Below are positions 1-8,622 of a DNA stretch of 64,000 nucleotides, piece by piece (the first letter of the stretch is position 1; the number at the start of each line of letters is the position of its first letter). The stretch spans positions 93,294-157,293 of the forward strand of contig PLNP01000015.1 in assembly GCA_003142815.1 (NCBI GenBank). Direction: 5' to 3'. This DNA comes from Rhodanobacteraceae bacterium (GTDB taxonomy: Bacteria; Pseudomonadota; Gammaproteobacteria; Xanthomonadales; Rhodanobacteraceae). The notes beneath the pieces were generated by a model, which searched no databases, had not been told where the DNA came from, and worked only from the letters and a program-made list of their open reading frames with translations. Both the position numbers and the translations under genes were made by a program.

Positions 1-2
1 CA

Positions 3-392
3 TCCGCTTACGGGCGCATCGTCAACGTGATCTCGATCTCGGTGAAGGAGCCGATCAGGGACCTCGGCGTCTCCAACACGGTGCGCTGGGCGGTCGCGAG
101 CTGGGCGAAAACGCTCGCCAGCGAACTCGCTTCGCACGGGATCACGGTCAACAACGTGCTGCCCGGCTACACGCAGACGCAGCGCCTCGAACAGATCCTC
201 GCCGATCGCAGCAAGGCAACCGGCAAGAGCAGCGCCGAGATCAAACAGGCGATACTGGCGACGGTGCCGGCCGGCCGCTTCGCGAAACCGGCCGAGATCG
301 CCAACGTGATCGCGTTCCTCGCGACACCGGCCGCCGCCTTCGTCAACGGCGTCAACATTCCGGTCGACGGCGGTCGCACGCTGTCGCTGTAG
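3..392 (+). CDS. SDR-family oxidoreductase, 3' part (5' end outside window)
   Basis: C-terminal ~130 residues of a short-chain dehydrogenase/reductase that enters the window already open. Visible family features are the central strand GRIVNV, the helix AKTLASEL followed by GITVNNVLPGY, and the closing IPVDGG segment of classical FabG-like SDRs. Where the catalytic YxxxK normally sits, just before AVASWAKTL, the sequence reads SNTVR. The Tyr and Lys are therefore replaced by Ser and Arg, as I recall for a minor SDR subgroup. Substrate is unknown. It lies just upstream of an aminomuconate semialdehyde dehydrogenase, so a side role in kynurenine catabolism is possible but only inferred. Confidence 0.85.
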   Translation, partial: SAYGRIVNVISISVKEPIRDLGVSNTVRWAVASWAKTLASELASHGITVNNVLPGYTQTQRLEQILADRSKATGKSSAEIKQAILATVPAGRFAKPAEIANVIAFLATPAAAFVNGVNIPVDGGRTLSL

Positions 393-496
393 GAGGGACT
401 TCAGTGCCGATGCTTTGGGCAGAGAAGAGCATCGCGGCTGAAACCGCTTGCTACACAACCACAGCGGGCATGGAGGAATCCAGGTCCGCAATCCTT

Positions 497-613
497 GCAG
501 GAGCGGCGTAGCCGCGACCAACATCACGAGACGCCGCAAGGTGGTCGATGGTCGGCTCGCCGCGAGATGGTCGATTGGCGAATCCACCAAGGTCGCGCCT
601 GCGGCTCTCCTAC
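497..613. repeat. Inverted pair of REP-like palindromes
   Basis: A GCAGGAGCGGCGTAGCCGCG unit at 497-520 faces an imperfect inverted copy at 591-613 (GGTCGCGCCTGCGGCTCTCC then TACA). They form a paired REP-type element in the gap between the SDR gene and the aldehyde dehydrogenase. The rest of the 393-642 gap shows no gene. Confidence 0.7.
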
Positions 614-642
614 AAGTGCAGCGAAGCGGCTAAGCTTCGCCC

Positions 643-2091
643 ATGACCGATCTTCCCAACCTGATCGGCGGCCGACTGCAACCCCCGCAGGCAGGCGCCT
701 ATCTCGATGTCTACGAACCCGCGACTGGCGCGGTCTTCGCGCGCTGTCCGGATTCCGATCGCGCCGACGTCGATGCCGCCATCATTGCCGCGCGGCGCGC
801 GTTTCCGGACTGGGCCGCGACGTCCGCCGAGGAACGCGCGAAGGTGCTGAATCGCCTCGCCGATCTGGTCGAACGCGATCTCGAAGAACTCGCCCAACTC
901 GAATCGCGCGACTCCGGCAAGCCGATCAAGCTCGCACGCACGCTCGACATTCCGCGCGCGGTCGTGAACCTGCGCTTCTTCGCCGCGGCGATCACGCAAT
1001 GGGCGAGCGACGCGCATGCGACCGACGCACGCACGCTGAACTACACCCTGCGCCAGCCGCTCGGCGTGGTCGCCTGCATCTCGCCGTGGAACCTGCCGCT
1101 GTATCTGTTCACCTGGAAGATCGCGCCGGCACTCGCGGCCGGCAATACGGTCGTTGCGAAACCCTCGGAAGTCACGCCGTGCACGGCGGCGCGACTCGGC
1201 GCACTTGCGATTGAGGCCGGCTTTCCCGCGGGTGTGCTGAACATCGTGCAAGGCACCGGCCCGCGCGCCGGCCAGGCACTGGTCGAGCATCCGCACGTCA
1301 AGGCGGTCTCGTTCACCGGCAGCACGCGCACCGGCATGGCGATCGCCACGGCGGTCGCGCCGAAATTCAAGAAACTGTCGCTGGAAATGGGCGGCAAGAA
1401 TCCGGCGATCGTATTCGCCGACGCAGATCTCTCCGATGCCAACCTCGACACGATTGTGCGTTCGGGTTTTGCCAACCAGGGCGAGACCTGCCTGTGTGGC
1501 TCACGCCTCCTGATCGAACGATCGATCTACGACGACTTCAAGGAATGCTATCTGGAACGGGTGCGCGCGCTGCGCGTCGGCGATCCGGACAATGCGGCCA
1601 GCGATCTCGGCGCGCTGGTCTCCAAGGCGCACTACGACAAGGTGCTTGGTTGCATCGAGCGCGCCCGCAACGAAGGGGGCCAAGTGCTGTGCGGTGGCGG
1701 CCCGGTGCACGTCAAGGATCGCTGCGCGGGCGGCTGGTTCGTCGCGCCGACCGTGATCGAAGGCCTGCCCTGTGAGTGCGCGACAAATCAGGAAGAAATC
1801 TTCGGCCCCGTCGTGACCCTGATTCCATTCGATGACGAAGACGAGGCGCTGGCGATCGCGAACGGCACCGACTATGGGCTCGCCACTTCGCTGTGGACGA
1901 CGAACCTCGATCGCGCCCATCGTTTTGCGGCACAACTGGAGTTCGGCATCGTCTGGATCAACTGCTGGCTGCAGCGTGATCTGCGCACGCCATTCGGCGG
2001 CGTCAAGAACTCCAGTGTCGGCCGCGAGGGCGGCGTCGAGGCATTGCGCTTCTTCACCGAGCCGAAGAACATCTGCATCCGATTCCGCTGA
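643..2091 (+). CDS. amnC: 2-aminomuconic 6-semialdehyde dehydrogenase (aldehyde dehydrogenase family)
   Basis: 482-residue NAD-dependent aldehyde dehydrogenase of full family length. It has the N-terminal motif ISPWNLPLY, the general-base glutamate in LEMGGKNP (about residue 248) and a catalytic cysteine in NQGETCLC (about residue 283). The SPWNLPLYLFTWKIAPAL stretch and the GETCLC active-site context match AMSDH/ALDH8A1-type enzymes rather than betaine or succinate semialdehyde dehydrogenases. In the pathway it oxidises 2-aminomuconate semialdehyde to 2-aminomuconate. The window also encodes the preceding (ACMSD) and following (aminomuconate deaminase) enzymes. Ten nucleotides separate it from the carbonic anhydrase, suggesting co-transcription. 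Confidence 0.85.
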   Translation: MTDLPNLIGGRLQPPQAGAYLDVYEPATGAVFARCPDSDRADVDAAIIAARRAFPDWAATSAEERAKVLNRLADLVERDLEELAQLESRDSGKPIKLARTLDIPRAVVNLRFFAAAITQWASDAHATDARTLNYTLRQPLGVVACISPWNLPLYLFTWKIAPALAAGNTVVAKPSEVTPCTAARLGALAIEAGFPAGVLNIVQGTGPRAGQALVEHPHVKAVSFTGSTRTGMAIATAVAPKFKKLSLEMGGKNPAIVFADADLSDANLDTIVRSGFANQGETCLCGSRLLIERSIYDDFKECYLERVRALRVGDPDNAASDLGALVSKAHYDKVLGCIERARNEGGQVLCGGGPVHVKDRCAGGWFVAPTVIEGLPCECATNQEEIFGPVVTLIPFDDEDEALAIANGTDYGLATSLWTTNLDRAHRFAAQLEFGIVWINCWLQRDLRTPFGGVKNSSVGREGGVEALRFFTEPKNICIRFR

Positions 2092-2101
2092 AGGTTCCGT
2101 G

Positions 2102-2761
2102 ATGCCTGTCCTTGCCGATCTCCTGCAACGCAACCGCGCCTGGTCCGAAGCTATGCGCGCGCAAGACCCGCAATTCTTCAAGCGTCTGTCCGAACAGCAA
2201 GCACCGAAATATCTCTGGATTGGATGCTCCGACTCGCGCGTGCCGGCGAACCAGATCATCGACACGGCCCCGGGCGAAGTGTTCGTGCATCGCAACGTCG
2301 CGAACGTGGTCGTGCACACCGACCTCAATTGCCTCAGTGCCATCCAGTTCGCGGTCGACGTGCTCAAGGTCGAGCACATCCTCGTCGTCGGCCACTACGG
2401 ATGCGGCGGCGTGCAGTCGGTGCTGGAGGAAAAGCGCCACGGCCTCATCGACAACTGGCTGCGCCACGTCGCCGACGTGAGGCAAAAGCACGCCGGATTG
2501 CTTGATGAGATCGGCGATCTGCACGAGCGCGCCGCGCGACTGTGCGAACTCAACGCCATCGAGCAGGCGCTGAATGTGGCCCAGACGACGGTGGTTCGCG
2601 ACGCGTGGGAGCGCGGCCAGGAGCTGCGCGTGCACAGTTGGATCTACAGCCTCGGCGATGGCCGCGTGCGCGATCTCGGTCTGCATATTTCCGAAATTTC
2701 GCAACTGCCGAGCGCGGCCGCAACGGCGCTTGCGCAGCTCAACCACGTGGGCAGACACTGA
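2102..2761 (+). CDS. can: Beta-class carbonic anhydrase
   Basis: 219-residue beta-carbonic anhydrase, cytoplasmic, interconverting CO2 and bicarbonate. The zinc set falls at the same numbers as in E. coli Can: Cys42, Asp44 and Arg46 in CSDSR, then His98 and Cys101 in HYGCGG. The start at 2102 follows the dehydrogenase stop by 10 nt. Its position inside a catabolic block with a decarboxylase (ACMSD) could help handle released CO2, but this is inference. Confidence 0.93.
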   Translation: MPVLADLLQRNRAWSEAMRAQDPQFFKRLSEQQAPKYLWIGCSDSRVPANQIIDTAPGEVFVHRNVANVVVHTDLNCLSAIQFAVDVLKVEHILVVGHYGCGGVQSVLEEKRHGLIDNWLRHVADVRQKHAGLLDEIGDLHERAARLCELNAIEQALNVAQTTVVRDAWERGQELRVHSWIYSLGDGRVRDLGLHISEISQLPSAAATALAQLNHVGRH

Positions 2762-2813
2762 CCGGCAGATTGCAGCGCTCGTCCGCTTGATCCGATTACG
2801 GGATGCGATACCC

Positions 2814-4151
2814 ATGCGAATCGCCTTGATCGCCCTCCTCGTCTGGCTGCCTTTGTCGGCCGCCGCAGTGGCCGATGAACCGCTGTCGCCGTATCAATGG
2901 CAACAAGCGCAAAAAGTAGCGTTCGACAAATCGGAAAAGGTGTACGCCGACGCGCTCAAGCGCAACGGCCTTCTGGCCCAGTTCAAGGCCATGCGCGACG
3001 CATATCGCGCCGACAACAACAAGGCGTTCCGGATCGTATTCGGCCAATATCTGAGTTGGTATCAAACGTTCGTCGGCGACTATCCCGGCGCACACGCGTC
3101 GTATTCGATCCGCCAACTGGCGGCCCAGGACGACGCTCCCTCGCTGCTGACCAGTGGCGAACAGGCGAAACCCGCGCTCGACGCGATCGCCGATCTCGCC
3201 AAGGGCCGCAACGCGATTTTTTTCAACGAGGCGCACAACGTGCCGATCACACGCACGTTGACGGTCCAGTTGCTGTCGCGCCTGCGCGCCGAGGGCTTCA
3301 CCTATTTCGCTGCGGAAACGCTGTACGAGAGCGATCCGGATCTGCAAAAACGCGGCTATCCGATCCCCAAAAGCGGTTTCTACACGATGGAACCGATCGC
3401 CGCGGAGATGGTGCGCAGCGCGATCAAACTCGGTTTCAAGATCGTCGCCTATGAATCGGAAAAGCCCGGCAACGGCGATGTGCGCGAATATGACCAGGCG
3501 AAAAATCTCTACGAACGCGTGTTCAAGAATGACCCGGCCGCGCGCGCGGTCGTCAATGCAGGCTACGCGCACATTCAGGAGAACGGCCGCTATCTCGGCG
3601 GATCGAGCATGGCCCAGCACTTTCGCAAGCTCAGCGGCATCGACCCACTGACGATCGAACAGACCATGCTGATCGAGCACCCACCCGGCACCGAGAATCA
3701 CCCCTACTATCGCGCCGTCATCGCCGCGCTGCATCCGACCGCGCCGATCGTGTTCGAGGACAAGGACGGCACGCCGTGGTCGCTGAAGCCGAAGGCGTAC
3801 GACGTCAGCGTGTTCTTTCCGCCCGATCAGTTGCGCGATGATCGCCCGACCTGGCTGGAACTCGGCGGTTTGCGCAAATCGTATTTCGTCAGCGGCAGTC
3901 TCTGTCAGGACGACTATCCGTGCCTGATCGAAGCGCGTTACGCGAACGAAGGCGAAGACGCGATCCCCGCCGATCGGCTGGTGCTCGATCCGGTCAAGTC
4001 GGCACAAAGCGACGACAAGCGTTTGTTCCAGGGCCGCCCGCAGACGCACGCAAATCTTTATCTGCGCCCGGGCGCCTATCGCCTGACCGCCACCAACAAC
4101 GACAATCGCGTGCTGTTTCGTCAGAACATCGTCGTCGATGCCAAGCGCTGA
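2814..4151 (+). CDS. Secreted ChaN/EreA-like protein of unknown function
   Basis: 445-residue protein with a signal peptide (MRIALIALLVWLPLSAAAVA). The start at 2814 is chosen because it puts the signal peptide at the N-terminus. An open frame continues upstream but overlaps the carbonic anhydrase. The middle contains IFFNEAHNVPITR, then YFAAET and a later NAGYAHIQE. These match the glutamate/histidine pattern of the EreA/ChaN/TraB-like fold, which includes heme-binding and erythromycin-esterase relatives. Function cannot be assigned. It sits 52 nt after can in the same direction and 35 nt before the RidA-family deaminase, so it may share their transcript. Confidence 0.6.
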   Translation: MRIALIALLVWLPLSAAAVADEPLSPYQWQQAQKVAFDKSEKVYADALKRNGLLAQFKAMRDAYRADNNKAFRIVFGQYLSWYQTFVGDYPGAHASYSIRQLAAQDDAPSLLTSGEQAKPALDAIADLAKGRNAIFFNEAHNVPITRTLTVQLLSRLRAEGFTYFAAETLYESDPDLQKRGYPIPKSGFYTMEPIAAEMVRSAIKLGFKIVAYESEKPGNGDVREYDQAKNLYERVFKNDPAARAVVNAGYAHIQENGRYLGGSSMAQHFRKLSGIDPLTIEQTMLIEHPPGTENHPYYRAVIAALHPTAPIVFEDKDGTPWSLKPKAYDVSVFFPPDQLRDDRPTWLELGGLRKSYFVSGSLCQDDYPCLIEARYANEGEDAIPADRLVLDPVKSAQSDDKRLFQGRPQTHANLYLRPGAYRLTATNNDNRVLFRQNIVVDAKR

Positions 4152-4186
4152 GAGACGCTGTCCCGAACCCCATGCGGACTGAGCCG

Positions 4187-4627
4187 ATGAGCGATCCGAT
4201 TCACACTGATACCGCGCCCGCGCCCGTTGGCGCATATCCGCACGCGCGCCGCGTCGGCGACCTGTTGTTCCTGTCCGGGGTCGGCCCGCGCACACCCGGT
4301 TCCAACGAGATTCCGGGCAATGTGTACGACGCCAGCGGCAAGGTCGTCGCCTACGACATCGAGGCGCAGTGCCGGCAGGTATTCGCGAACGTGCGCGCAG
4401 TGCTGGAGGCGAGTGGAGCGCGCTGGAAGGATCTCGTCGATGTAACCGTTTTCCTGACCGACATGACACGTGACTTCCCTGCCTACAATCGCGTCTATGC
4501 CGAGCATTTCCAAGATCCGCCGACGGCACCCTGCCGCACCACGCTCGGCATCACCGCCCTGCCGACGCCGATCGCGATCGAATTGAAATGCATCGCGGCG
4601 CTGCCCGCCACGTGCCACCCGATGTAG
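4187..4627 (+). CDS. amnD: 2-aminomuconate deaminase, RidA/YjgF family
   Basis: 146-residue YjgF/RidA/UK114-family protein. It carries the family elements GDLLFLSG near the N-terminus, FANVRAVLEASG in the middle and the conserved Arg in PCRTTLG near the C-terminus. Its N-terminal PVGAYPHARR context and its kynurenine neighbours (AMSDH, HAO) point to the 2-aminomuconate deaminase subfamily, which converts 2-aminomuconate to 4-oxalocrotonate. An alternative in-frame ATG lies at 4172. The stop codon falls within the first bases of a dispersed 41-nt repeat. Confidence 0.8.
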   Translation: MSDPIHTDTAPAPVGAYPHARRVGDLLFLSGVGPRTPGSNEIPGNVYDASGKVVAYDIEAQCRQVFANVRAVLEASGARWKDLVDVTVFLTDMTRDFPAYNRVYAEHFQDPPTAPCRTTLGITALPTPIAIELKCIAALPATCHPM

Positions 4628-4664
4628 GAGCACCGGAAAAAGGTGCAAGCGGCGCAGCCGCGAC
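4624..4664 (+). repeat. 41-nt dispersed repeat, copy 1
   Basis: A GTAGGAGC-headed repeat identical over 41 nt to the copy at 55509-55549. It begins at the stop codon of the aminomuconate deaminase gene. Its ends resemble the REP consensus of the other palindromes in this window. Confidence 0.85.
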
Positions 4665-4783
4665 CAGAACCAGCAGACTCACCAAAATTTTCCCGGGCAG
4701 CGGGCATGCCGACGCGCACCCGCACACGGCGCTATCATCGATTTGGTCCCGACCTGCGTCGGCATTTCGAACACGGTGCCCCG

Positions 4784-5308
4784 ATGAGTCTCCCTCTTCC
4801 ATTCGACCTGAAACGCTGGATCGACGAGCACCGCCACCTGCTGAAACCGCCGGTCGGCAACAAGTGCATGGTCGATGGCGACTTCATCGTGATGATCGTC
4901 GGTGGCCCGAACCTGCGTACCGACTACCACTGGGACGCAGGCCCGGAGTTCTTCCACCAGCTCGAAGGCGAGATGGTGCTGAAGATCCAGGAGGACGGCC
5001 GCGTACGCGATATCCCGATCCGCGCCGGCGAGGTGTTCTACCTGCCGCCGCGCATGCCGCACTCGCCACAGCGCATGCCCGATTCGATCGGTCTGGTGAT
5101 CGAGCGCAAGCGCTTGGCGCACGAGCAGGACGGGTTGCTCTGGTTCTGCGAGAACTGCAACCACAAGATCCATGAAGAGTATTTCCACCTGCACGACATC
5201 GAGACCGATTTCCCGAGCGTGTTCGAGCACTTCTACCGCTCGCTCGATGCGCGTACCTGCAAGGCGTGCGGCCACCTGAATCCGGCGCCGGAAAAATACC
5301 GGGCTTGA
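4784..5308 (+). CDS. nbaC: 3-hydroxyanthranilate 3,4-dioxygenase
   Basis: 174-residue cupin enzyme that opens the ring of 3-hydroxyanthranilate to 2-amino-3-carboxymuconate semialdehyde. The Fe(II) ligands are visible as His49, Glu55 and His93 (HWDAGPE and PPRMPH). A C-terminal rubredoxin-like site has two CxxC pairs, Cys122/Cys125 and Cys159/Cys162, as in bacterial HAO enzymes. Length and spacing match the Cupriavidus enzyme with an offset of two residues. It lies between the aminomuconate deaminase and a FUSC transporter on the same strand. Confidence 0.96.
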   Translation: MSLPLPFDLKRWIDEHRHLLKPPVGNKCMVDGDFIVMIVGGPNLRTDYHWDAGPEFFHQLEGEMVLKIQEDGRVRDIPIRAGEVFYLPPRMPHSPQRMPDSIGLVIERKRLAHEQDGLLWFCENCNHKIHEEYFHLHDIETDFPSVFEHFYRSLDARTCKACGHLNPAPEKYRA

Positions 5309-5322
5309 TGCGACATCCCCCG

Positions 5323-5403
5323 GTAGGAGCGGCGACAGCCGCGACGCTTTTCGCCTGCCTCGTGGTGTCGCAAAAAGGCTACTGCGGCTGTCGCCGCTCC
5401 TAC
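5323..5403. repeat. REP-like inverted repeat pair
   Basis: A GTAGGAGCGGCGACAGCCGC unit at 5323-5342 is matched by its exact inverse at 5384-5403. They form a long hairpin with a loop of about 41 nt between the HAO and FUSC genes. It is the clearest copy of the dispersed REP family here and could act as a transcription or mRNA-stability boundary. Confidence 0.85.
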
Positions 5404-5414
5404 AAGGCCCTGCG

Positions 5415-7496
5415 ATGCTGCGCAGCCTGATCCAGATCAAGCCGCGCGACGTGCCGCTGCGCGTCGCGTTGCGCAACACCGCCGCGGTGGTGCTGCCGCT
5501 CGGCATCGGCATCGCCAGCGGCCACGTCGCGATCGGCCTCGGCGTCGCCGCCGGTGCGCTGAACACGATGTTCACCGACCAGCCGGGGCCGTACCGGCTG
5601 CGCATGCAGCGTATGTTGCTGACCGCGCTCGCCGCCGGCATCTCCGCATTCACCGGCAGCCTGCTCGGTGCGAACACGCCCTTGCTCGCCATCGCGGCGC
5701 TGCTCTGGGGCGTCGGCGGCGGCCTGCTCGTTGCGCTCGGCACGGATGCCGGTCGTGCGGGACTCACCAGCATGATCCTGCTCGTCATCATGGGCGCGCA
5801 GCCGCGCGACGCCATCGGCGCGCTCGCGGCCGCAGGGTTGATCTTCTCCGGTGGCGTGCTGCAAACCCTTTTCGCGATCGCGGCGTGGCCGCTGCAGCGC
5901 TATCGCCCTGAACGCACTGCGATCGCGGAAATCTGCCGCCAGCTTGCCACGAGCGCGCGGCGCGGCACCGCGCAGACGCAGGCACCGCCGGTCACCCAGG
6001 CGCTGCTCGATGTCGAGAGCCTGCTGCACGGCACGCATCGCGCGCGCGGCACAATCATGGAAACCTTCCGCGTGCTCGCCGAACTGGTCGAGCGCATCCG
6101 CCTCGAACTGCTCGCGCTCGGCGACCTCGGCGCGACACTCGAAGAAGGCGAGATCAAGGCGACGCTCGGCCGTGCGCTCGAGTACGCCGCGCGCGCACTC
6201 GACGCGCTGGCCGACGCACTCGAACGCGGCACCAGTCCGCTGGCGGCCGCGGCGGCGATGGAGGGTTTCGGCGCCGCGCTCACGGCACTCGGCGGGTTGC
6301 GTGCGAGCGCCCCGGCTGAAGACGCGCAGCGCGAATTGCTGATCGGGATCGCGCGCACGCAGGGGCTCGGTGGCGAGTTGCGTGCGGCATTGCGCAACGC
6401 CGATTTCGCCGGCAGCCGCGGCGAACTGCGCGCGCAGGCCGCCGAGGCGCGCCTGCCGAGCGCGCTGCGCGGACGCAGCGCGCTCGCCACACTGCGCGCG
6501 AACCTCCGCCTGTCGTCCGTCGCGTTCCGCCATGCGCTGCGCTGCGGCGTCTGTCTCGCGCTTAGCGTCGCCGGCGCGCGCATCGCCGGCCTCGAGCATG
6601 GCTACTGGATTCCGATGACCGTCGCGATCGTGCTCAAGCCCGATTTCGCCGGCACGTTCCGCTTCGGCTTGCTACGCGTGATCGGCACCCTGCTCGGCCT
6701 CGTGCTGACCACCGCGCTGGTACATTTCGCGTTCGGCGGCGACTGGGAACGCCTCGCCCTGCTCGCCCTGCTCAGCATCGGCTTCCGCATGCTGGTCACC
6801 GTGCATTACGGCCTCGGCGTCATGATGCTGACCGGACTCGTCGTCATCCTGCTCGCGTTCGACGGCATCGCGCCCGGCGACACGATGCTCGCGCGCGGCA
6901 TCGCCACCGTGCTCGGCAGCGCGTTTGCACTGACCGCGTATGCGCTGTGGCCGACCTGGGAACGCTTGCGTATTCGTCCCGCGCTGGCCGCGATGATCGA
7001 GGCGTACCGCATCTACTTCGGCGGATTGCTGCGAAACGATCGCGCCGCGCACGCGACCGCCCGCACCGCCGCGCGCGGCGCACGCACGAACGCCCAAGCC
7101 TCGCTCGAACGCATGCGCGATGAACCGCGTCGCGACCGCCATTTGCTCGCACTGGCCGACGGCGTGTTCGCCAACGCGAACCGTTTCGTGCGCGCCTGCA
7201 TGTCGCTTGAAGCCGTGCTGCAGGACGCACCGACGCTGCCCGCACGCGAACACCTGCTCGCGTTCGCCGCACATATCGACAGCAGCCTTGCCGCACTCTC
7301 GCTAAGCCTGCGCGACGGCACCACGCCGGAAATCAGCAACCTGCGCGAGGAGGAACGCGCACTCGCCGCGCAGCTCGACGCCGCCACCGGCGACGACACC
7401 CGCGGCGTCGCCGCGGCCATCATCGAAGCGCTCGATCGCATGACCGACAGCATCAACACGCTGGCGTATCTGCTGCGGCAGAGCGGCGAGGCGTGA
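5415..7496 (+). CDS. FUSC-family inner-membrane transporter (YccS/AaeB-like)
   Basis: 693-residue protein with the two-block architecture of the FUSC/aromatic-acid exporter family. An N-terminal membrane block lies at about residues 15-160, a soluble helical middle at about 170-370, a second membrane block at about 375-510, and a helical C-terminal cytoplasmic part follows. Relatives include AaeB (hydroxybenzoate efflux) and YccS. Its place among kynurenine genes makes export of an aromatic intermediate plausible, but no substrate can be read from sequence. The last 154 nt of this gene recur, about 97% identical and inverted, at 30026-30179. Confidence 0.8.
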   Translation: MLRSLIQIKPRDVPLRVALRNTAAVVLPLGIGIASGHVAIGLGVAAGALNTMFTDQPGPYRLRMQRMLLTALAAGISAFTGSLLGANTPLLAIAALLWGVGGGLLVALGTDAGRAGLTSMILLVIMGAQPRDAIGALAAAGLIFSGGVLQTLFAIAAWPLQRYRPERTAIAEICRQLATSARRGTAQTQAPPVTQALLDVESLLHGTHRARGTIMETFRVLAELVERIRLELLALGDLGATLEEGEIKATLGRALEYAARALDALADALERGTSPLAAAAAMEGFGAALTALGGLRASAPAEDAQRELLIGIARTQGLGGELRAALRNADFAGSRGELRAQAAEARLPSALRGRSALATLRANLRLSSVAFRHALRCGVCLALSVAGARIAGLEHGYWIPMTVAIVLKPDFAGTFRFGLLRVIGTLLGLVLTTALVHFAFGGDWERLALLALLSIGFRMLVTVHYGLGVMMLTGLVVILLAFDGIAPGDTMLARGIATVLGSAFALTAYALWPTWERLRIRPALAAMIEAYRIYFGGLLRNDRAAHATARTAARGARTNAQASLERMRDEPRRDRHLLALADGVFANANRFVRACMSLEAVLQDAPTLPAREHLLAFAAHIDSSLAALSLSLRDGTTPEISNLREEERALAAQLDAATGDDTRGVAAAIIEALDRMTDSINTLAYLLRQSGEA

Positions 7497-7749
7497 GCGA
7501 GCGTCCAAGAAGCCACATTGTGGTGCACTGGACAGCGTCGAACCGCTCTTCCATTACGCCCGTTACACCCGCGCTTCCGAGGCATAATCGGTTACGCCCA
7601 CGTATCCGGGATGTTGCGCGCCAGCCTGCTCGCGCACATACGAGTGGCGCTCATTCAACATATTGACCGCGCGATGGAAACAGCGTTGACGACCTACCTG
7701 GTTCCGCCGACGATGCCGTGCAACGCCTCGGATCCGGGGTCTATTTGTA

Positions 7750-7756
7750 GTTAGAC
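7750..7756 (+). other. Integron-type core recombination site (left end of cassette pair)
   Basis: GTTAGAC fits the integron core GTTRRRY. It lies three bases before the ATG of the first cassette gene. No integron integrase gene is seen in the 7497-7749 stretch before it, which contains no supported gene. It marks the left recombination boundary of a two-cassette array. Confidence 0.65.
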
Positions 7757-7759
7757 CTC

Positions 7760-8548
7760 ATGGCAAATCCCTATCTGTCGCAGTTTCAACTCAATTGCAT
7801 TGAGCTCTTGGCTGCCACACCAAAGAAGCAGTCGCGGCACTGCTTTCGGTCGGCGCTTCGACACCTCGAACTTGCAGAGTCAATTCGCACGACTGATCCT
7901 GCGATGGCCATCTTTCGCGGCATAACAGCCGAAGAAGAAGCTGCGTCCGGGCTCATGTGGTGTCTGCGCGAGCTTGAATATGTAGGCGCAAGTTACCTCA
8001 TGCCGCGCAACCACGTGCATAAACACGCAGCCATCCCGTTCCTACGCATCATCGGCCTGTTCTTTGGCCAAACCTTCGATAAAACTCTGAAGGAATATGG
8101 GCTTCACATCAAGGATGAAGATGGCCAGCGACGCCTCATGCTCGCATTCCCAATCAAAGTTGCAGGGGAAGACACGTGGGCGTATCCAATACCTCCATTG
8201 AACTTCGGGGTCAGCGTTGCGGGCACAGGGCTCCCGCCATCGTATGCAACGCAGATATCGGCATACGTTACCGCCAAGGGGGCAAACAGCATCAAGTCCT
8301 ACCTCAAGAAAGAAGCTAACCTCCGAAACGAAATCCTCTATGCCGGGCCCGATGGGTATCCTCAAGTCCCAGAGCTAAAGGCTGAGTTCATTCAAGAGAA
8401 GACATCGCATGTCCTCACGCTTCTACAGACTTATCTACTCATTCAACCCTACCCCGAGAGGCAACCTTACGTTCAAGATGCTCTCACTGCGTTCCTGTCT
8501 GTGGTTGGCGCAATTGGAAGTCAAGGCGGCGCATCGAATGAGGTCTAA
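7760..8548 (+). CDS. Integron cassette 1: hypothetical protein
   Basis: 262-residue protein with no recognised domain. The first ~70 residues are strongly helical (SALRHLELAESI, AIFRGITAEEEAASGLMWCL) and the rest is mixed, with no signal peptide or membrane span. Base composition is visibly less GC-rich than the flanking genes, which suggests recent acquisition. The ATG lies three bases after the GTTAGAC core site and the stop TAA lies inside the R'' core of the following attC, the compact layout of integron cassettes. The absence of a leader means translation depends on cassette context. The function is unknown. Stress, toxin or phage-related roles are common among such cassettes, but nothing here shows one. 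Confidence 0.75.
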   Translation: MANPYLSQFQLNCIELLAATPKKQSRHCFRSALRHLELAESIRTTDPAMAIFRGITAEEEAASGLMWCLRELEYVGASYLMPRNHVHKHAAIPFLRIIGLFFGQTFDKTLKEYGLHIKDEDGQRRLMLAFPIKVAGEDTWAYPIPPLNFGVSVAGTGLPPSYATQISAYVTAKGANSIKSYLKKEANLRNEILYAGPDGYPQVPELKAEFIQEKTSHVLTLLQTYLLIQPYPERQPYVQDALTAFLSVVGAIGSQGGASNEV

Positions 8549-8614
8549 CCCTTCCATCGAGGGGATGCCCAAAAGGCTGCGCCTTTTGTGCACCCCTCAT
8601 GTCAAACGTTAGGT
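8543..8614 (+). other. attC site of cassette 1
   Basis: 72-nt imperfect palindrome running from GTCTAAC (R'', 8543-8549) to GTTAGGT (R', 8608-8614). Internal arms are CTTCCATCGAGGGG and CCCCTCATGTCAAAC, with a central hairpin AAAAGGC-TGC-GCCTTTT. The ends, size and overlap with the stop codon match integron attC sites. A second copy with the same outer arms lies at 9386-9463. Confidence 0.8.
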
Positions 8615-8622
8615 TTCATCAC

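Noticed and set aside
610..1296. Long open frames on the strand opposite the aldehyde dehydrogenase and most other GC-rich genes
   Set aside because: They are Arg/Ala-rich, overlap well-supported genes and lack motifs or ribosome sites. They come from GC-rich codon bias.
7497..7749. Remnant of an integron integrase upstream of the cassettes
   Set aside because: No tyrosine-recombinase motif can be read in any frame, so an integrase is not claimed.
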